From an uncultured Planctomycetia bacterium (GTDB taxonomy: Bacteria; Planctomycetota; Phycisphaerae; Phycisphaerales; SM1A02): a stretch of 64,000 nucleotides of DNA. Below the pieces are notes generated by a model. It ran no database searches and was not told the DNA's origin. It saw nothing but the letters and a program-made list of their open reading frames with translations. The translations under genes were made by a program, and so were the position numbers. Below, one piece after another: positions 11,124 through 19,440 of the stretch. The DNA lies in NCBI GenBank assembly GCA_937871505.1, contig CALMPF010000035.1:40102-104101 (forward strand). Direction: 5' to 3'. The first letter of the stretch is position 1. Each line of letters begins with the position of its first letter.

Positions 11124-12392
11124 TCAGACCCCCTCACGAGCTGCCATCGCACTCGGACCGGACTTCCGCTGGCGCCCCCGGATCCGTCTGCGGCCCGCCT
11201 GTTGGGCGGTCGCGACGACGGCGACCACGATTCTCGCGGGACCGAGGGAGCGCAGGAGGCTGACGGCGACCTCGAGCGATCGGCCGGTCGTCCGTATGTC
11301 GTCGACCAGGATCACCGTCCGTCCAGACAATCCCCAACCCATCCACCGATGGCGAACGTATGCCCGAGCGGGGGCTGATCTCGGCTCCGCGCCCAAGCCG
11401 CCGATCCGAGACCGATCGAGTCGGGCATCCAGTCGAGGCCCTTCCCAGGGGCCGCGGAGGGCCCCCCGCGCCGGCACGGCCACTCCGATCACCGACCTCC
11501 AGAGCGCGCCGAGTCCCTTGAGCGACCCCTCCAGGCGGGTGCGTCGGATCCGGATGCGCCTCCCGCCGAGTCGGCGGCGAGCGCTTGACCGTCGTCCTGC
11601 CTGAGTCGAGTCGGCACCGCTTCGGAGGGGCTGGCGGACGACGCCGCCAACCTCCGCGGCAACGGCATCTGCAAGCACCCTGGCGTGGTCGATCCCGCGA
11701 TGCACCCGGCGCAGGAACGGCATCGGCATCGGGACGACCACGGGCATCGAGTCCCCAGCCCGAGTCGGCCCCAGCGCCTCCAGAACGGCGTTGCCCAGCT
11801 CGCGTCCGAGCAGCTCCCCGATGGCCTGCCAGCGCGTGTACTTCAACGCAAGCAACCAGTCGCGCAGCGGCGCGTCGTAGCGCCCGAGGCGGATCACGCG
11901 ATCGCCAAGGCGAGGCATCCCGCCGCGATCGGCGCAGGCCGCGCAGCCGGCGATTCGACTCCCGAGGCGGATCTCGCCTTCGAGCGCGCCCGATCCCCGA
12001 TGGCCCCGCGCGCCGAGTCCGGAGTCCTGAGCACGTCGCTCTCGATCGTCGCTCGGTTCGCGCGTCAGTGCGAGCGTCGCATCTTCCGGCGCCGCCGGAA
12101 CCGCACTTGGGCCGATCACGGCGAGCGCGTCTCGGTGGTGTGCCTCCGCCCGGAACCGCGCGTCCGCCTCCGTCGACTGGTCTCGCCTCGGACGATCGCA
12201 GCCGCAACGCGGGCAGTACGCTTCGACGGCGTCGCGAGACCAGCCTGAGCTTCGCACGTGCCCCCGCGCATCGGGCCGAGACTCTCCGAGAAGCTCGTGC
12301 TCGACCCGAGCGAGGACCGCACCAGCCCAGCGACCCGCTGCGGCGATGCCCCGCAGCGCGATGGCGATCAGGAAGGCGCGGCACCGCTGCAC
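11124..12392 (-). CDS. ComF family phosphoribosyltransferase-like protein
   Basis: Related to ComF/GntX amidophosphoribosyltransferase-like proteins, which are linked to DNA uptake. The C-terminal PRPP-binding motif is clear (GRTVILVDDIRTTGRSLE). Upstream are LLALKY, VVPMPMPFLRRVHRGIDHAR and two Cys pairs (YCPRCG and CAACADRGG) that resemble the ComF zinc ribbon but are separated by a long polar insertion. The reading frame stays open to an ATG at 12614, but that extension is Pro/Ser/Val-rich repeat; I chose the GTG at 12392 and the start is uncertain. The protein is longer than usual ComF (about 240 residues). It diverges from the UbiB-like gene. Confidence 0.7.
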   Translation of the reverse strand: MQRCRAFLIAIALRGIAAAGRWAGAVLARVEHELLGESRPDARGHVRSSGWSRDAVEAYCPRCGCDRPRRDQSTEADARFRAEAHHRDALAVIGPSAVPAAPEDATLALTREPSDDRERRAQDSGLGARGHRGSGALEGEIRLGSRIAGCAACADRGGMPRLGDRVIRLGRYDAPLRDWLLALKYTRWQAIGELLGRELGNAVLEALGPTRAGDSMPVVVPMPMPFLRRVHRGIDHARVLADAVAAEVGGVVRQPLRSGADSTQAGRRSSARRRLGGRRIRIRRTRLEGSLKGLGALWRSVIGVAVPARGALRGPWEGPRLDARLDRSRIGGLGAEPRSAPARAYVRHRWMGWGLSGRTVILVDDIRTTGRSLEVAVSLLRSLGPARIVVAVVATAQQAGRRRIRGRQRKSGPSAMAAREGV

Positions 12393-12825
12393 TGGCGGTG
12401 CGGTCGCCCCGAGCAGCACGTCGCGCGGATCCGAGCCGGTCGGACACCGGCGCGGCTCAGCACCGTGCCTGCTCGCGAGGCCTGCCGGTTCGCGGTCGAC
12501 CGGCCGAATCGCCCTCGCCGACACTTCCGGAATCGACGGTGCCGATGGCACCGGTCGCACCGATGGCACCGACGGAACCCCCTGGGACGACCCTGGATCG
12601 AGCGCGGCCACCAAGGCCTTCTAACCCACGGAATCGGCCATCTCGGCCGAATGGAAGATCGTCAATTCGATACAGTCGCCCGCCTCCAGAACGGAGCGAT
12701 TCCCGTGTCCCCCTCCACCGCCCGCAGTCGGCCTCCGGCGGCGCCGCCGACGGCAACCCAGCATCGTTCCGATGCGCGACCCGGGCGCGGCCCAGCAGCG
12801 ACGAAAGCCGCGCATCCCCATCACC

Positions 12826-14544
12826 ATGGCACTTCCCTTCCAGCACACCTTCCGGAATGTCCGCCGCTACCAGCAGGTCCTGCGCGTGCTCGCCCGCTAC
12901 GGCTTCGGCGGCTTCGTCCACGAGGCGGGGCTGGACCGCCTGCTCGAGCGCGGATTCCGGCTCTTCGGGAGCGAGGTTCCGACGTCGATCGCCTCGATGA
13001 CGCCCGCCGAGCGCGTCCGCCGCGCGATGGAGGAGCTCGGGCCGACGTTCATCAAGCTGGGCCAGATCCTCAGCACCCGTCGCGATCTCATCCCCGACGA
13101 CTGGGCGGTCGAGTTCTCAAGGCTTCAGGACAGCGTTCCCGCGGATCCCTGGGCAGAGGTCAAGGTCAGGCTCGACGAGGCGTTCGGGGAGGAGCTGGCG
13201 ACGCTCTTCGCGTTCATCGACGAGAAGCCGCTTGCCGCAGCCTCGATGGCGCAGGTGCACGCCGCGCGGCGCCCGGACGGCCGCGAGGTCGTCCTGAAGA
13301 TCCTCAGGCCAGGGCTCCACGACATGGTCGACAGCGACATGGAGGCGCTGCGGTTCATCGCTCACCAGATCGAAGGTCACGTCTCCAATGTCGGCGTGAG
13401 CCCGGTCGAAGTCGTCGACGAGTTCGCGCGGCAGCTCAAGCGCGAGCTCGATCTCACCCACGAGGGACGCTCGACGGACCGCCTCCGCGCCGCCTTCGCG
13501 GACGATCCCGGCGTCGGCTTTCCCGAAGTGCACTGGGACGCGACGGCGGACACCGTGCTCACCCTCCAGCGGATCGACGGCGTCCCGCTCTCCCGAGCCG
13601 ACATCCCCGCGATCCCCCTCGAAGAGCGCAAGCTCGCCGTCGACCACGGCGCGAAGGCGGTGCTGCGCCAGTGCCTCGAACTGGGCTTCTTCCACGCCGA
13701 TCCGCACCCCGGAAATCTCTTCCTGGTTCCCGGCGGCAAGATCGTCTTCATCGACATGGGGATGACCGGGCGGATCGAGCCTCAGACCCGGAAGACCATC
13801 GCCAGGCTGGTGCACGGGACCGCGACAGGCGACGTCGAGGAGGTCGCGCGGGCCGCACTGGCCATCGGCGACGTCGATCCGGAGACGGTCGACGAGCGGG
13901 CTCTGCGGCAGGATGTCCAGGAGATCGTCGGCTTCTTTCACGATGTGCCGCTGGAGCGATTCGACCTCTCCGAGCTGCTCGAGATGTTCTTCTCCGCGCT
14001 GCGCCGCCATCACGTGAAGGTCCCCGCCGACCTCGCCCTGCTCATCAAGGCGCTCAGCTCGATCGAGGGCGTCGGCAAGATGCTCGACCCCGACTTCGAC
14101 ATGGTCGCCTATGTCCGCCCGTACATCGAGCGCATCATGCTCGAGCAGGCGAGCCCGCTCGCGGTGGCGCGGCGCATGAAGGAGGCGGCGCTGGTGTACG
14201 CGCAGCTCGCGGAGACGCTTCCGCAGGAGCTGCTCGATCTCATGACGCGGCTGCGGCGGAGCCGCCTGACCGTCAACCTCGAGCATCGCGGTCTCTCGGA
14301 AGTCACGACGGTGATCGAGCACGCGAGCCGGAACATCGCCTATGCGCTGACGATCGCGGCGCTGGTCGTCGGCAGCTCGATCATCGTGCTCGCGTCGCGC
14401 ACCGCAGGCGGCGCTCCGGCCTGGCACATCGTCGGCATCTGCGGCCTGATCCTCGCCGGGATGATCGCGCTGCTCTTCATCCGCGACAACCGGCGCTTCC
14501 GGAAGCGCGAGCTCTCGCCGCGCAAGCCCGGAATCCGGCGGTAG
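12826..14544 (+). CDS. UbiB/AarF (ABC1) atypical kinase
   Basis: Member of the ABC1/AarF/UbiB atypical protein kinase-like family, which supports isoprenoid quinone and lipid metabolism at the membrane, probably as an ATPase. Family motifs are present: the KxGQ motif in FIKLGQILSTR, the Ala-rich loop AAASMAQVH that replaces the glycine-rich loop, the lysine in EVVLKILRPG, the catalytic loop FFHADPHPGNLF, and FIDMGM in place of DFG. Two hydrophobic C-terminal segments (about 525-565) are typical membrane anchors of this family. I place the start at the ATG at 12826 (MALPFQHTFRNVRRY); an in-frame ATG at 12772 would add 18 Arg-rich residues. No quinone genes are adjacent. Confidence 0.88.
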   Translation: MALPFQHTFRNVRRYQQVLRVLARYGFGGFVHEAGLDRLLERGFRLFGSEVPTSIASMTPAERVRRAMEELGPTFIKLGQILSTRRDLIPDDWAVEFSRLQDSVPADPWAEVKVRLDEAFGEELATLFAFIDEKPLAAASMAQVHAARRPDGREVVLKILRPGLHDMVDSDMEALRFIAHQIEGHVSNVGVSPVEVVDEFARQLKRELDLTHEGRSTDRLRAAFADDPGVGFPEVHWDATADTVLTLQRIDGVPLSRADIPAIPLEERKLAVDHGAKAVLRQCLELGFFHADPHPGNLFLVPGGKIVFIDMGMTGRIEPQTRKTIARLVHGTATGDVEEVARAALAIGDVDPETVDERALRQDVQEIVGFFHDVPLERFDLSELLEMFFSALRRHHVKVPADLALLIKALSSIEGVGKMLDPDFDMVAYVRPYIERIMLEQASPLAVARRMKEAALVYAQLAETLPQELLDLMTRLRRSRLTVNLEHRGLSEVTTVIEHASRNIAYALTIAALVVGSSIIVLASRTAGGAPAWHIVGICGLILAGMIALLFIRDNRRFRKRELSPRKPGIRR

Positions 14545-14665
14545 GCCGCGGCATCCGGCCGCCGCTGCCGCCCGATGGCGGGGCCGTCCGGCTGCGCACG
14601 AGGCGGCGGACGACTCCCCGCGGCGCCCCGACTCGATCCGGTCAGCCGACTTCGGGGCGCGACGC

Positions 14666-15598
14666 TCAGCGACCTCGGGTCTTCGCGCGCGGAGCGCCGC
14701 GCGAGCCCGACCGGCCGCTCTGCGCGCCGGTCTTGTGCAGGCCTTCTCCCAATCCCTCGCCCAGGCCGCTCAGAATGCCGCCGACAGAGGTCATCAGGTG
14801 CGATGCCGTCCCGGAAGCGAGGCGCGACGCCGCCTTCAGGGACTCGCGGGCGAGCTGCGCCGGATCGTCGCCGACCGCGTTCGCCACGCGCTCGACGGCC
14901 GGGCGCATCTCCGAAGCGGCCCGGCGAGCGTCGTCCACGAGCGTCGAGACCTGGTCGCGCAGCGAGCCGGCGAGCGTCCTCGAGTACTCCATCATCGCGT
15001 CGAACGCGGCGCTGCCCGCCTTGGTCATCGACTCCTGAAGCGGCGTCAGCGCCTCGGTGACCGCCCGCGCTTGCTTCTTCGCTCCCGCCGCGCCGCGCCG
15101 GCCGGCGTCCACGGCGGCGTCGGCGCCCTCGGCGACGCCACGGACCACCTCTCGAAGGGCGCTCTCCCGCGCCGACGGCATCGCGTCCCGGAGCGCCTCG
15201 ACCGCGCCGCCGAGCATCGTCTCGGCGACGTCGCGGATCGCGCGGGGCGAGACTCCCTGCCCGTGCAGTGCCTTGGTGGTCAGCTCGCGCATCTCGGCGC
15301 GGATGCGATCGCCGCGGAGCGGAGATCCTGCCGCCGCTGCGCGGCCCGCGGATCGCGCCGGGGCGGCCCGCCTGGTTCCCGCGGTCGCTCCTCGCACCGC
15401 GGTCGGCTTCGCGCCCGCCCGCTTCCTCGCGGGCGCAGCGGGCGGGGCCGCCGAACGCGTCTTCTTCGCCGATGCCGCGGGCTTCTCGGCCGTCCCCGTC
15501 CTGCGCCTCGATGCGCCGTCCTTCGCAGATGCCGCTGCGCCCCCCGCCTTGCCGGAGCTCTTGCGCGTCGCCTTCTTCGCCGCCGTCTTCCGTGCCAT
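14666..15598 (-). CDS. Histone H1-like/phasin-like protein
   Basis: Unassigned protein with two parts. Residues 1-90 are Lys/Ala/Arg/Pro-rich with AKKATRK-type repeats, like bacterial histone H1 homologues and PHA-granule regulator tails, and are probably nucleic-acid binding and disordered. Residues 95-290 are long amphipathic Ala-rich helices (DVAETMLGGAVEALRD, ALTPLQESMTKAGSAAFDAM) that look phasin-like. I do not recognise a named family with certainty. The start is the ATG at 15598, preceded by AGGGAG; a GTG two codons earlier is also in frame. It is the last gene of a three-gene minus-strand set with a membrane protein and a pseudopilin. Confidence 0.7.
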   Translation of the reverse strand: MARKTAAKKATRKSSGKAGGAAASAKDGASRRRTGTAEKPAASAKKTRSAAPPAAPARKRAGAKPTAVRGATAGTRRAAPARSAGRAAAAGSPLRGDRIRAEMRELTTKALHGQGVSPRAIRDVAETMLGGAVEALRDAMPSARESALREVVRGVAEGADAAVDAGRRGAAGAKKQARAVTEALTPLQESMTKAGSAAFDAMMEYSRTLAGSLRDQVSTLVDDARRAASEMRPAVERVANAVGDDPAQLARESLKAASRLASGTASHLMTSVGGILSGLGEGLGEGLHKTGAQSGRSGSRGAPRAKTRGR

Positions 15599-15604
15599 GA
15601 CCAC

Positions 15605-16306
15605 TCACTCCCTGACGATGTGATCGCGCAGGTCCGTGAGGAATCGCACGATCTGACCCTGTTCCTTGGGCGTCGAGGCCGCCTCGACGTCCTGCTGCCA
15701 GAAGTCGAGGAAGCGGATCGCTCCCTCGGTCTCGAATGTCACCGGCCTCCGCGGGCGGCGCTCCGCTTCGCGCCGGCCGTCGCGCCGCGCCTCGGCGAGG
15801 CGGTCTGCGTCGCTGACCGTGCGCTCGCGTCCTTCGGCGATCCGCTCGCCCATGCGCATCCACTCGACGACCCACTCGTCGAGGAAGCGCCGTCGCTCCG
15901 CCTCGTCTCCGATCGCGAGGTACCTCCCCGCGCCATCCGCGAGGATCTCCTTCGCCATGAGCCTGACGTTCTGCCGCAGCGTCTCCCGCGCCGGGCCGGA
16001 GAGGCCCGCAAGAAAGCCGGCGAGCACCGCCGACTCGGACTGGCTCAGGCCGCGGAAGCGATCGGCGAAATCCCGCAGGAAGCGGATGCGCTCCTCGATC
16101 GGAAGCCTGCTGAAATCCTCCATCGCGAGGTACGCCATCACCCCGTCGACGGGCGAGTCGAAGATGCTCGGCGGCGGCTTCCACCGCGACGACCACCACG
16201 CGGCTCCGCCCGCGACGAGCCCGGCGATGGCGAGCGCCGCCGCAGTCGCCACGACCGCACGGCGGTGGCGCGAAAGAAGGTCGGCGATGGAGTCGCGGTC
16301 CATCAT
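15605..16306 (-). CDS. Single-pass membrane protein of unknown function
   Basis: Not recognised. A basic N-terminus (LLSRHRRAVV) precedes one transmembrane helix at about residues 19-40, suggesting an N-in topology. The remainder is a charged helical domain with several Arg/Glu-rich stretches and a Trp-containing C-terminal region (FLDFWQQDVEAA). It lies 2 nt from the upstream pseudopilin gene and about 6 nt from the downstream gene, so the three are very likely co-transcribed. Tandem ATG codons at its start leave the exact first residue open by one. Confidence 0.72.
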   Translation of the reverse strand: MMDRDSIADLLSRHRRAVVATAAALAIAGLVAGGAAWWSSRWKPPPSIFDSPVDGVMAYLAMEDFSRLPIEERIRFLRDFADRFRGLSQSESAVLAGFLAGLSGPARETLRQNVRLMAKEILADGAGRYLAIGDEAERRRFLDEWVVEWMRMGERIAEGRERTVSDADRLAEARRDGRREAERRPRRPVTFETEGAIRFLDFWQQDVEAASTPKEQGQIVRFLTDLRDHIVRE

Positions 16307-16308
16307 CG

Positions 16309-16938
16309 TCAGTCCAGTGCCGTCTCCGGCTCGAGCGGCTCCGGCGGAGCGGCGATCCGCGCGCTGCCGTCGATGTAGAGGGCGTTGCGCGGAACGCGGT
16401 CGCCGATCTTGTGGCGCTCCTGAGTGTCGAGGAGGACGGGAATCGTGTTGGAAGCCGCGCGCTCATAGAGCGCGGTGACGACCCGCGCCTCGAGCTCCTT
16501 CCGCTGCCGCGGCGGCATGAAGAGCGCGTTCGGCGGAAGCTGGAACTGCACTTCGGGGGTGAGAACGTAAAGCCCCGGCAGATAGAGATAGCTCGTGCCG
16601 GTCTCGTAGGACTCCGGATCAAAGTCCCCCGGACATCGCCATGCGGGGTTGTCGCGCGGAATGTACGAGCGGAGCGCCCACGGGAGCCCGCCGACCGGGC
16701 CGCCGGGGGTGACCACGGGAATCGGATCGGTGTTGGGGAGCAGCGACGCATTCGCCGAGCGGAATGCGTCGATGCCTCCGTGAAGCTGGCGAAGGTTCGA
16801 GAGGCAGCCGGTCGAGTGCGCTTCCGCCTGGATTCGCCCGATCACCGGAAAGAGCAGCCCGACGAGCACGATCAGGATCGAGATCACCACCAGCGCCTCG
16901 ACCAGCGTGAAGCCGCGATGACTCCTCTCCCGACGCAC
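16309..16938 (-). CDS. Prepilin-type protein (type II pseudopilin family)
   Basis: Secreted or pilus-like protein with a type IV prepilin leader: RRERSHRG|FTLVEALVVISILIVLVG, where cleavage after Gly and methylation of Phe are expected, followed by the hydrophobic helix. The C-terminal part contains CLSNLRQLHGGIDAFRSAN, typical of the large planctomycete family of prepilin-like (DUF1559-type) proteins, then GLYVLTPEV and DGSARI. I chose the GTG at 16938: extending upstream would overlap ftsY and add unrelated Arg-rich sequence. A TATACT hexamer ends 7 nt before that GTG, which would make the mRNA leaderless. The prepilin peptidase is not in the window. Confidence 0.8.
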   Translation of the reverse strand: MRRERSHRGFTLVEALVVISILIVLVGLLFPVIGRIQAEAHSTGCLSNLRQLHGGIDAFRSANASLLPNTDPIPVVTPGGPVGGLPWALRSYIPRDNPAWRCPGDFDPESYETGTSYLYLPGLYVLTPEVQFQLPPNALFMPPRQRKELEARVVTALYERAASNTIPVLLDTQERHKIGDRVPRNALYIDGSARIAAPPEPLEPETALD

Positions 16939-17086
16939 GGGGCGAGTATAGCGATCGGCGCTCGCGCTCCATCGACCTCCGCCGATCGCATCCCGTCGCG
17001 CCCGATCGCGTCCGGTCGGCGAGCCTGCGATGGACGTCTGAAGCCGAGCGTGCGGCCTCGAGCCGGGGCTGCGGCGCCCGGCCCGA

Positions 17087-18064
17087 TCAGTCGCCTCCGC
17101 CGTCGCCGCCTCCGCCGTCGTCACCGCCGCCGCTCCCGTCGCCGGCCTCGAAGATCGTGTCGATGAACCCCTCGGGATCGAATGGCTGAACGTCCTCCGG
17201 CCGCTCGCCGACTCCAACGAGCTTGACCGGCACGTCGAGGGTGTCGCGGATCGCGACGACGATCCCGCCCTTGGCGGTGCCGTCGAGCTTGGCGAGGAAG
17301 ATCCCGGTCACGTCGATGGCCTGCTTGAAGAGCTCCGCCTGCCGGATCGCGTTCTGCCCGCTCGTGGCGTCTAGGACCAGCAGCACCTCGTGCGGCCCGT
17401 CCGGGATCTTCTTGCGCACCACGTTGCGGATCTTGGTGAGCTGCCGCATCAGGTTCTCCTGCGTATGCAGGCGGCCCGCCGTGTCGATCAGCAGCACATC
17501 GACGCCGCGGGCCAGAGCGGCGTCGACGGCGTCGAAGACCACGGCAGCCGGATCGGCACCCTGCGCGCCCTTGACGATCTCCACGCCGAGCCGCTGCGCC
17601 CAGATCTCGAGCTGGGCGACGGCGCCCGCGCGGAAGGTGTCCGCAGCCGCGAGGAGGACGCTTCGACCCTGGTCCCGAAGCGTCCGGGCGATCTTGGCGA
17701 CGCTGGTCGTCTTGCCGGCGCCGTTGATCCCCGCCACCAGGATCACGGTCGGACGCGTCGGAGCCATGGTGATGGCGCACTCGGCCTCGGACCAGCGGCT
17801 CTTGAGCTGTGCCTTGAGGAAGGCCAGCGCGTCCTCGCCGCGATCCACCTTCCCCGAGCGGAAGTCCGCTCGGAGGCGATCGATGATCTCCCGCGTCGCC
17901 TTCACGCCCACATCGGCCCCGATCAGCCTCGCTTCGATCTCATCGATGAGCTCCTCGCTCAGACGACGGCCGTGCAGGATCGAGCGGAGCCCGGCGCCGA
18001 GCGCATCCGCGGTCTTCCGCAGGCCTCGGCGAAGAAGTGCGATCGTGGACGTGAAGAGACCCAT
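17087..18064 (-). CDS. ftsY: Signal recognition particle receptor FtsY
   Basis: SRP receptor GTPase that docks ribosome-nascent chain complexes at the membrane. The NG domain is complete: a helical N domain (RLSEELIDEIEARLIGADVG), G1 GINGAGKTTS, DTFRAGAVAQLE, G3 DTAGRLHTQENLM, G4 TKLDGTAKGG and the C-terminal GVGERPEDVQPFD. The N-terminal acidic A domain of the E. coli protein is absent; instead the C-terminus carries a Gly/Asp-only tail of about 18 residues. ATG at 18064 is preferred; a TTG five codons earlier is possible. Confidence 0.95.
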   Translation of the reverse strand: MGLFTSTIALLRRGLRKTADALGAGLRSILHGRRLSEELIDEIEARLIGADVGVKATREIIDRLRADFRSGKVDRGEDALAFLKAQLKSRWSEAECAITMAPTRPTVILVAGINGAGKTTSVAKIARTLRDQGRSVLLAAADTFRAGAVAQLEIWAQRLGVEIVKGAQGADPAAVVFDAVDAALARGVDVLLIDTAGRLHTQENLMRQLTKIRNVVRKKIPDGPHEVLLVLDATSGQNAIRQAELFKQAIDVTGIFLAKLDGTAKGGIVVAIRDTLDVPVKLVGVGERPEDVQPFDPEGFIDTIFEAGDGSGGGDDGGGGDGGGD

Positions 18065-18190
18065 CAGAGTCGAAAGCAAGGGGAAGGGGCGGATCGCTCC
18101 GGGCGGCGTCGGCGCCTGAGTGAAGCGGCGGCGAGAGACGTGCGCGAGCGTCGAGGAACCGGCGACCGGCGGGAGCTCCGCTCCGCGGCG

Positions 18191-18664
18191 TCAGGGCGTC
18201 GAAGGCTGCTCGCGCGATCCGAGCTCCGGCTGCTCCGCGGGACCGAGGCGCTCGCGGAAGAGCCGGTCGAGCACGCCATTCACGAAGGCAGGACTCCGCT
18301 CTCCGCCGAACTCTCGGGCCAGCTCGACGGACTCGTTGATGGCGACCTTCGGCGGCACCTCGCCGCGGACGACCTCATACCAGGCCAGCCGAAGGATGTT
18401 GCGATCGACCAGCGGCTGCCGGTGGAGCGGCCACTCTGGCACGAGGGGCCGGATCGCGGCATCCGCCTCGTCGCGGAACTCCCACGCGAGCGTCGCGAGA
18501 TCGTGGCCCCGCGCTGCGAGCTCCTCGGAGACCACGCTCTCGCTCGGATCGCGCGGCTCGTGCTCGGGCTCCTGCCAGAGCGAGCCGGGCACGCCCGAGC
18601 CTCCCGCATCGAACTGATAGAGGCACTGAAGCGCACAGCGGCGCACGGGGCGCGCCGAGCTCAC
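18191..18664 (-). CDS. nusB: Transcription antitermination factor NusB
   Basis: RNA-binding antitermination factor that binds boxA of rRNA leaders with NusE. The NusB fold is seen from RRCALQCLYQFD at the N-terminus to DRNILRLAWYEV, VAINESVELAREFGGERSPAFVNGVLDRL, the family signature. The GTG start overlaps the ribH stop (GTGA), the usual ribH-nusB arrangement. The loop after residue 25 is somewhat extended. A boxA-like element lies in the 16S leader of this window. Confidence 0.94.
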   Translation of the reverse strand: MSSARPVRRCALQCLYQFDAGGSGVPGSLWQEPEHEPRDPSESVVSEELAARGHDLATLAWEFRDEADAAIRPLVPEWPLHRQPLVDRNILRLAWYEVVRGEVPPKVAINESVELAREFGGERSPAFVNGVLDRLFRERLGPAEQPELGSREQPSTP

Positions 18665-19224
18665 CGGTCGTCCTCGCCCCAGGTGCCCGAGTCCCCGTCC
18701 TCGAGTCCGTCGTCGTCGAGGTCGTTCTCAACCAGGCGCTCGAACCGCTCGCCCTCGAGGTCCGCCGCCTCGATGGCGTGGCTCGCCTCGATCGCGGCGA
18801 CCATCGCCTCCGCCCCCTTGTTGCCCTTGCTTCCCCCTGAGCGCTCCCGAGCCTGGTCGAGGTTCGCGACCGTGAGCACGCCGAACGCGACCGGCACGCC
18901 GGTCTCGATGGCGACGGCTGCGCAGGCGTTCGCGACCGCGGAGGCGAGGTACTCGTCGTGCCGGGTCTCGCCGGTGACGACGCAGCCGAGGACCACCACG
19001 GCGTCGACGCTTCCTCCATGCGCGAGCCGCGCGGCGATCACCGGCAGCTCGAAGGTGCCCGGCGCCCCGAGGACCACGAGATCCTCGCTCGCATCTCCGC
19101 CGGCGCGGGCGAAGGCATCGGTCGCACCGGCGAGCAGCGCCGAAGTGATCGCGTCGTGATAGCGGCTCACGACGATGCCGATGCGCAGTTGCTCCGCCGA
19201 GGTCTGCGGCGTGGGGACATGCAT
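18661..19224 (-). CDS. ribH: 6,7-dimethyl-8-ribityllumazine synthase
   Basis: Penultimate enzyme of riboflavin synthesis, condensing 5-amino-6-ribitylaminouracil with dihydroxybutanone phosphate. Seen: the N-terminal RIGIVVSRYHDAIT, GAPGTFELPVIAARLA, and VTGETRHDEYLASAVA with the conserved His, then VPVAFGVLTVANLDQARERSGGSKGNKG. The C-terminal 30 residues are acidic and specific to this protein. The start is the ATG at 19224 (MHVPTPQTSAEQ); the open frame further upstream is antisense to the oxidoreductase gene. Followed by nusB with a 4-nt overlap. Confidence 0.95.
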   Translation of the reverse strand: MHVPTPQTSAEQLRIGIVVSRYHDAITSALLAGATDAFARAGGDASEDLVVLGAPGTFELPVIAARLAHGGSVDAVVVLGCVVTGETRHDEYLASAVANACAAVAIETGVPVAFGVLTVANLDQARERSGGSKGNKGAEAMVAAIEASHAIEAADLEGERFERLVENDLDDDGLEDGDSGTWGEDDR

Positions 19225-19440
19225 GGGGGCGATGGTAGTCGGGCGGACGGGGCGCATCGGCCGAGCGGCGCCCTCCGGGTGCATCGCGACCGCGGGCGGT
19301 GGCGGCGGATCCGGACGGGGAGACGACGCCGATGGAGCGCGGACGGCCGCTCGATCCTCGATCGCGCCTCCGAGGCGAGGCCGGGCGCGGAGCGGATGCC
19401 GCCGCGCCGGGCACCCCTGGCGCGGCGGTAGCATGGCCGC

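Noticed and set aside
12258..15038. 926-residue plus-strand frame overlapping the UbiB gene
   Set aside because: The overlapping UbiB frame has every family motif; this one has none.
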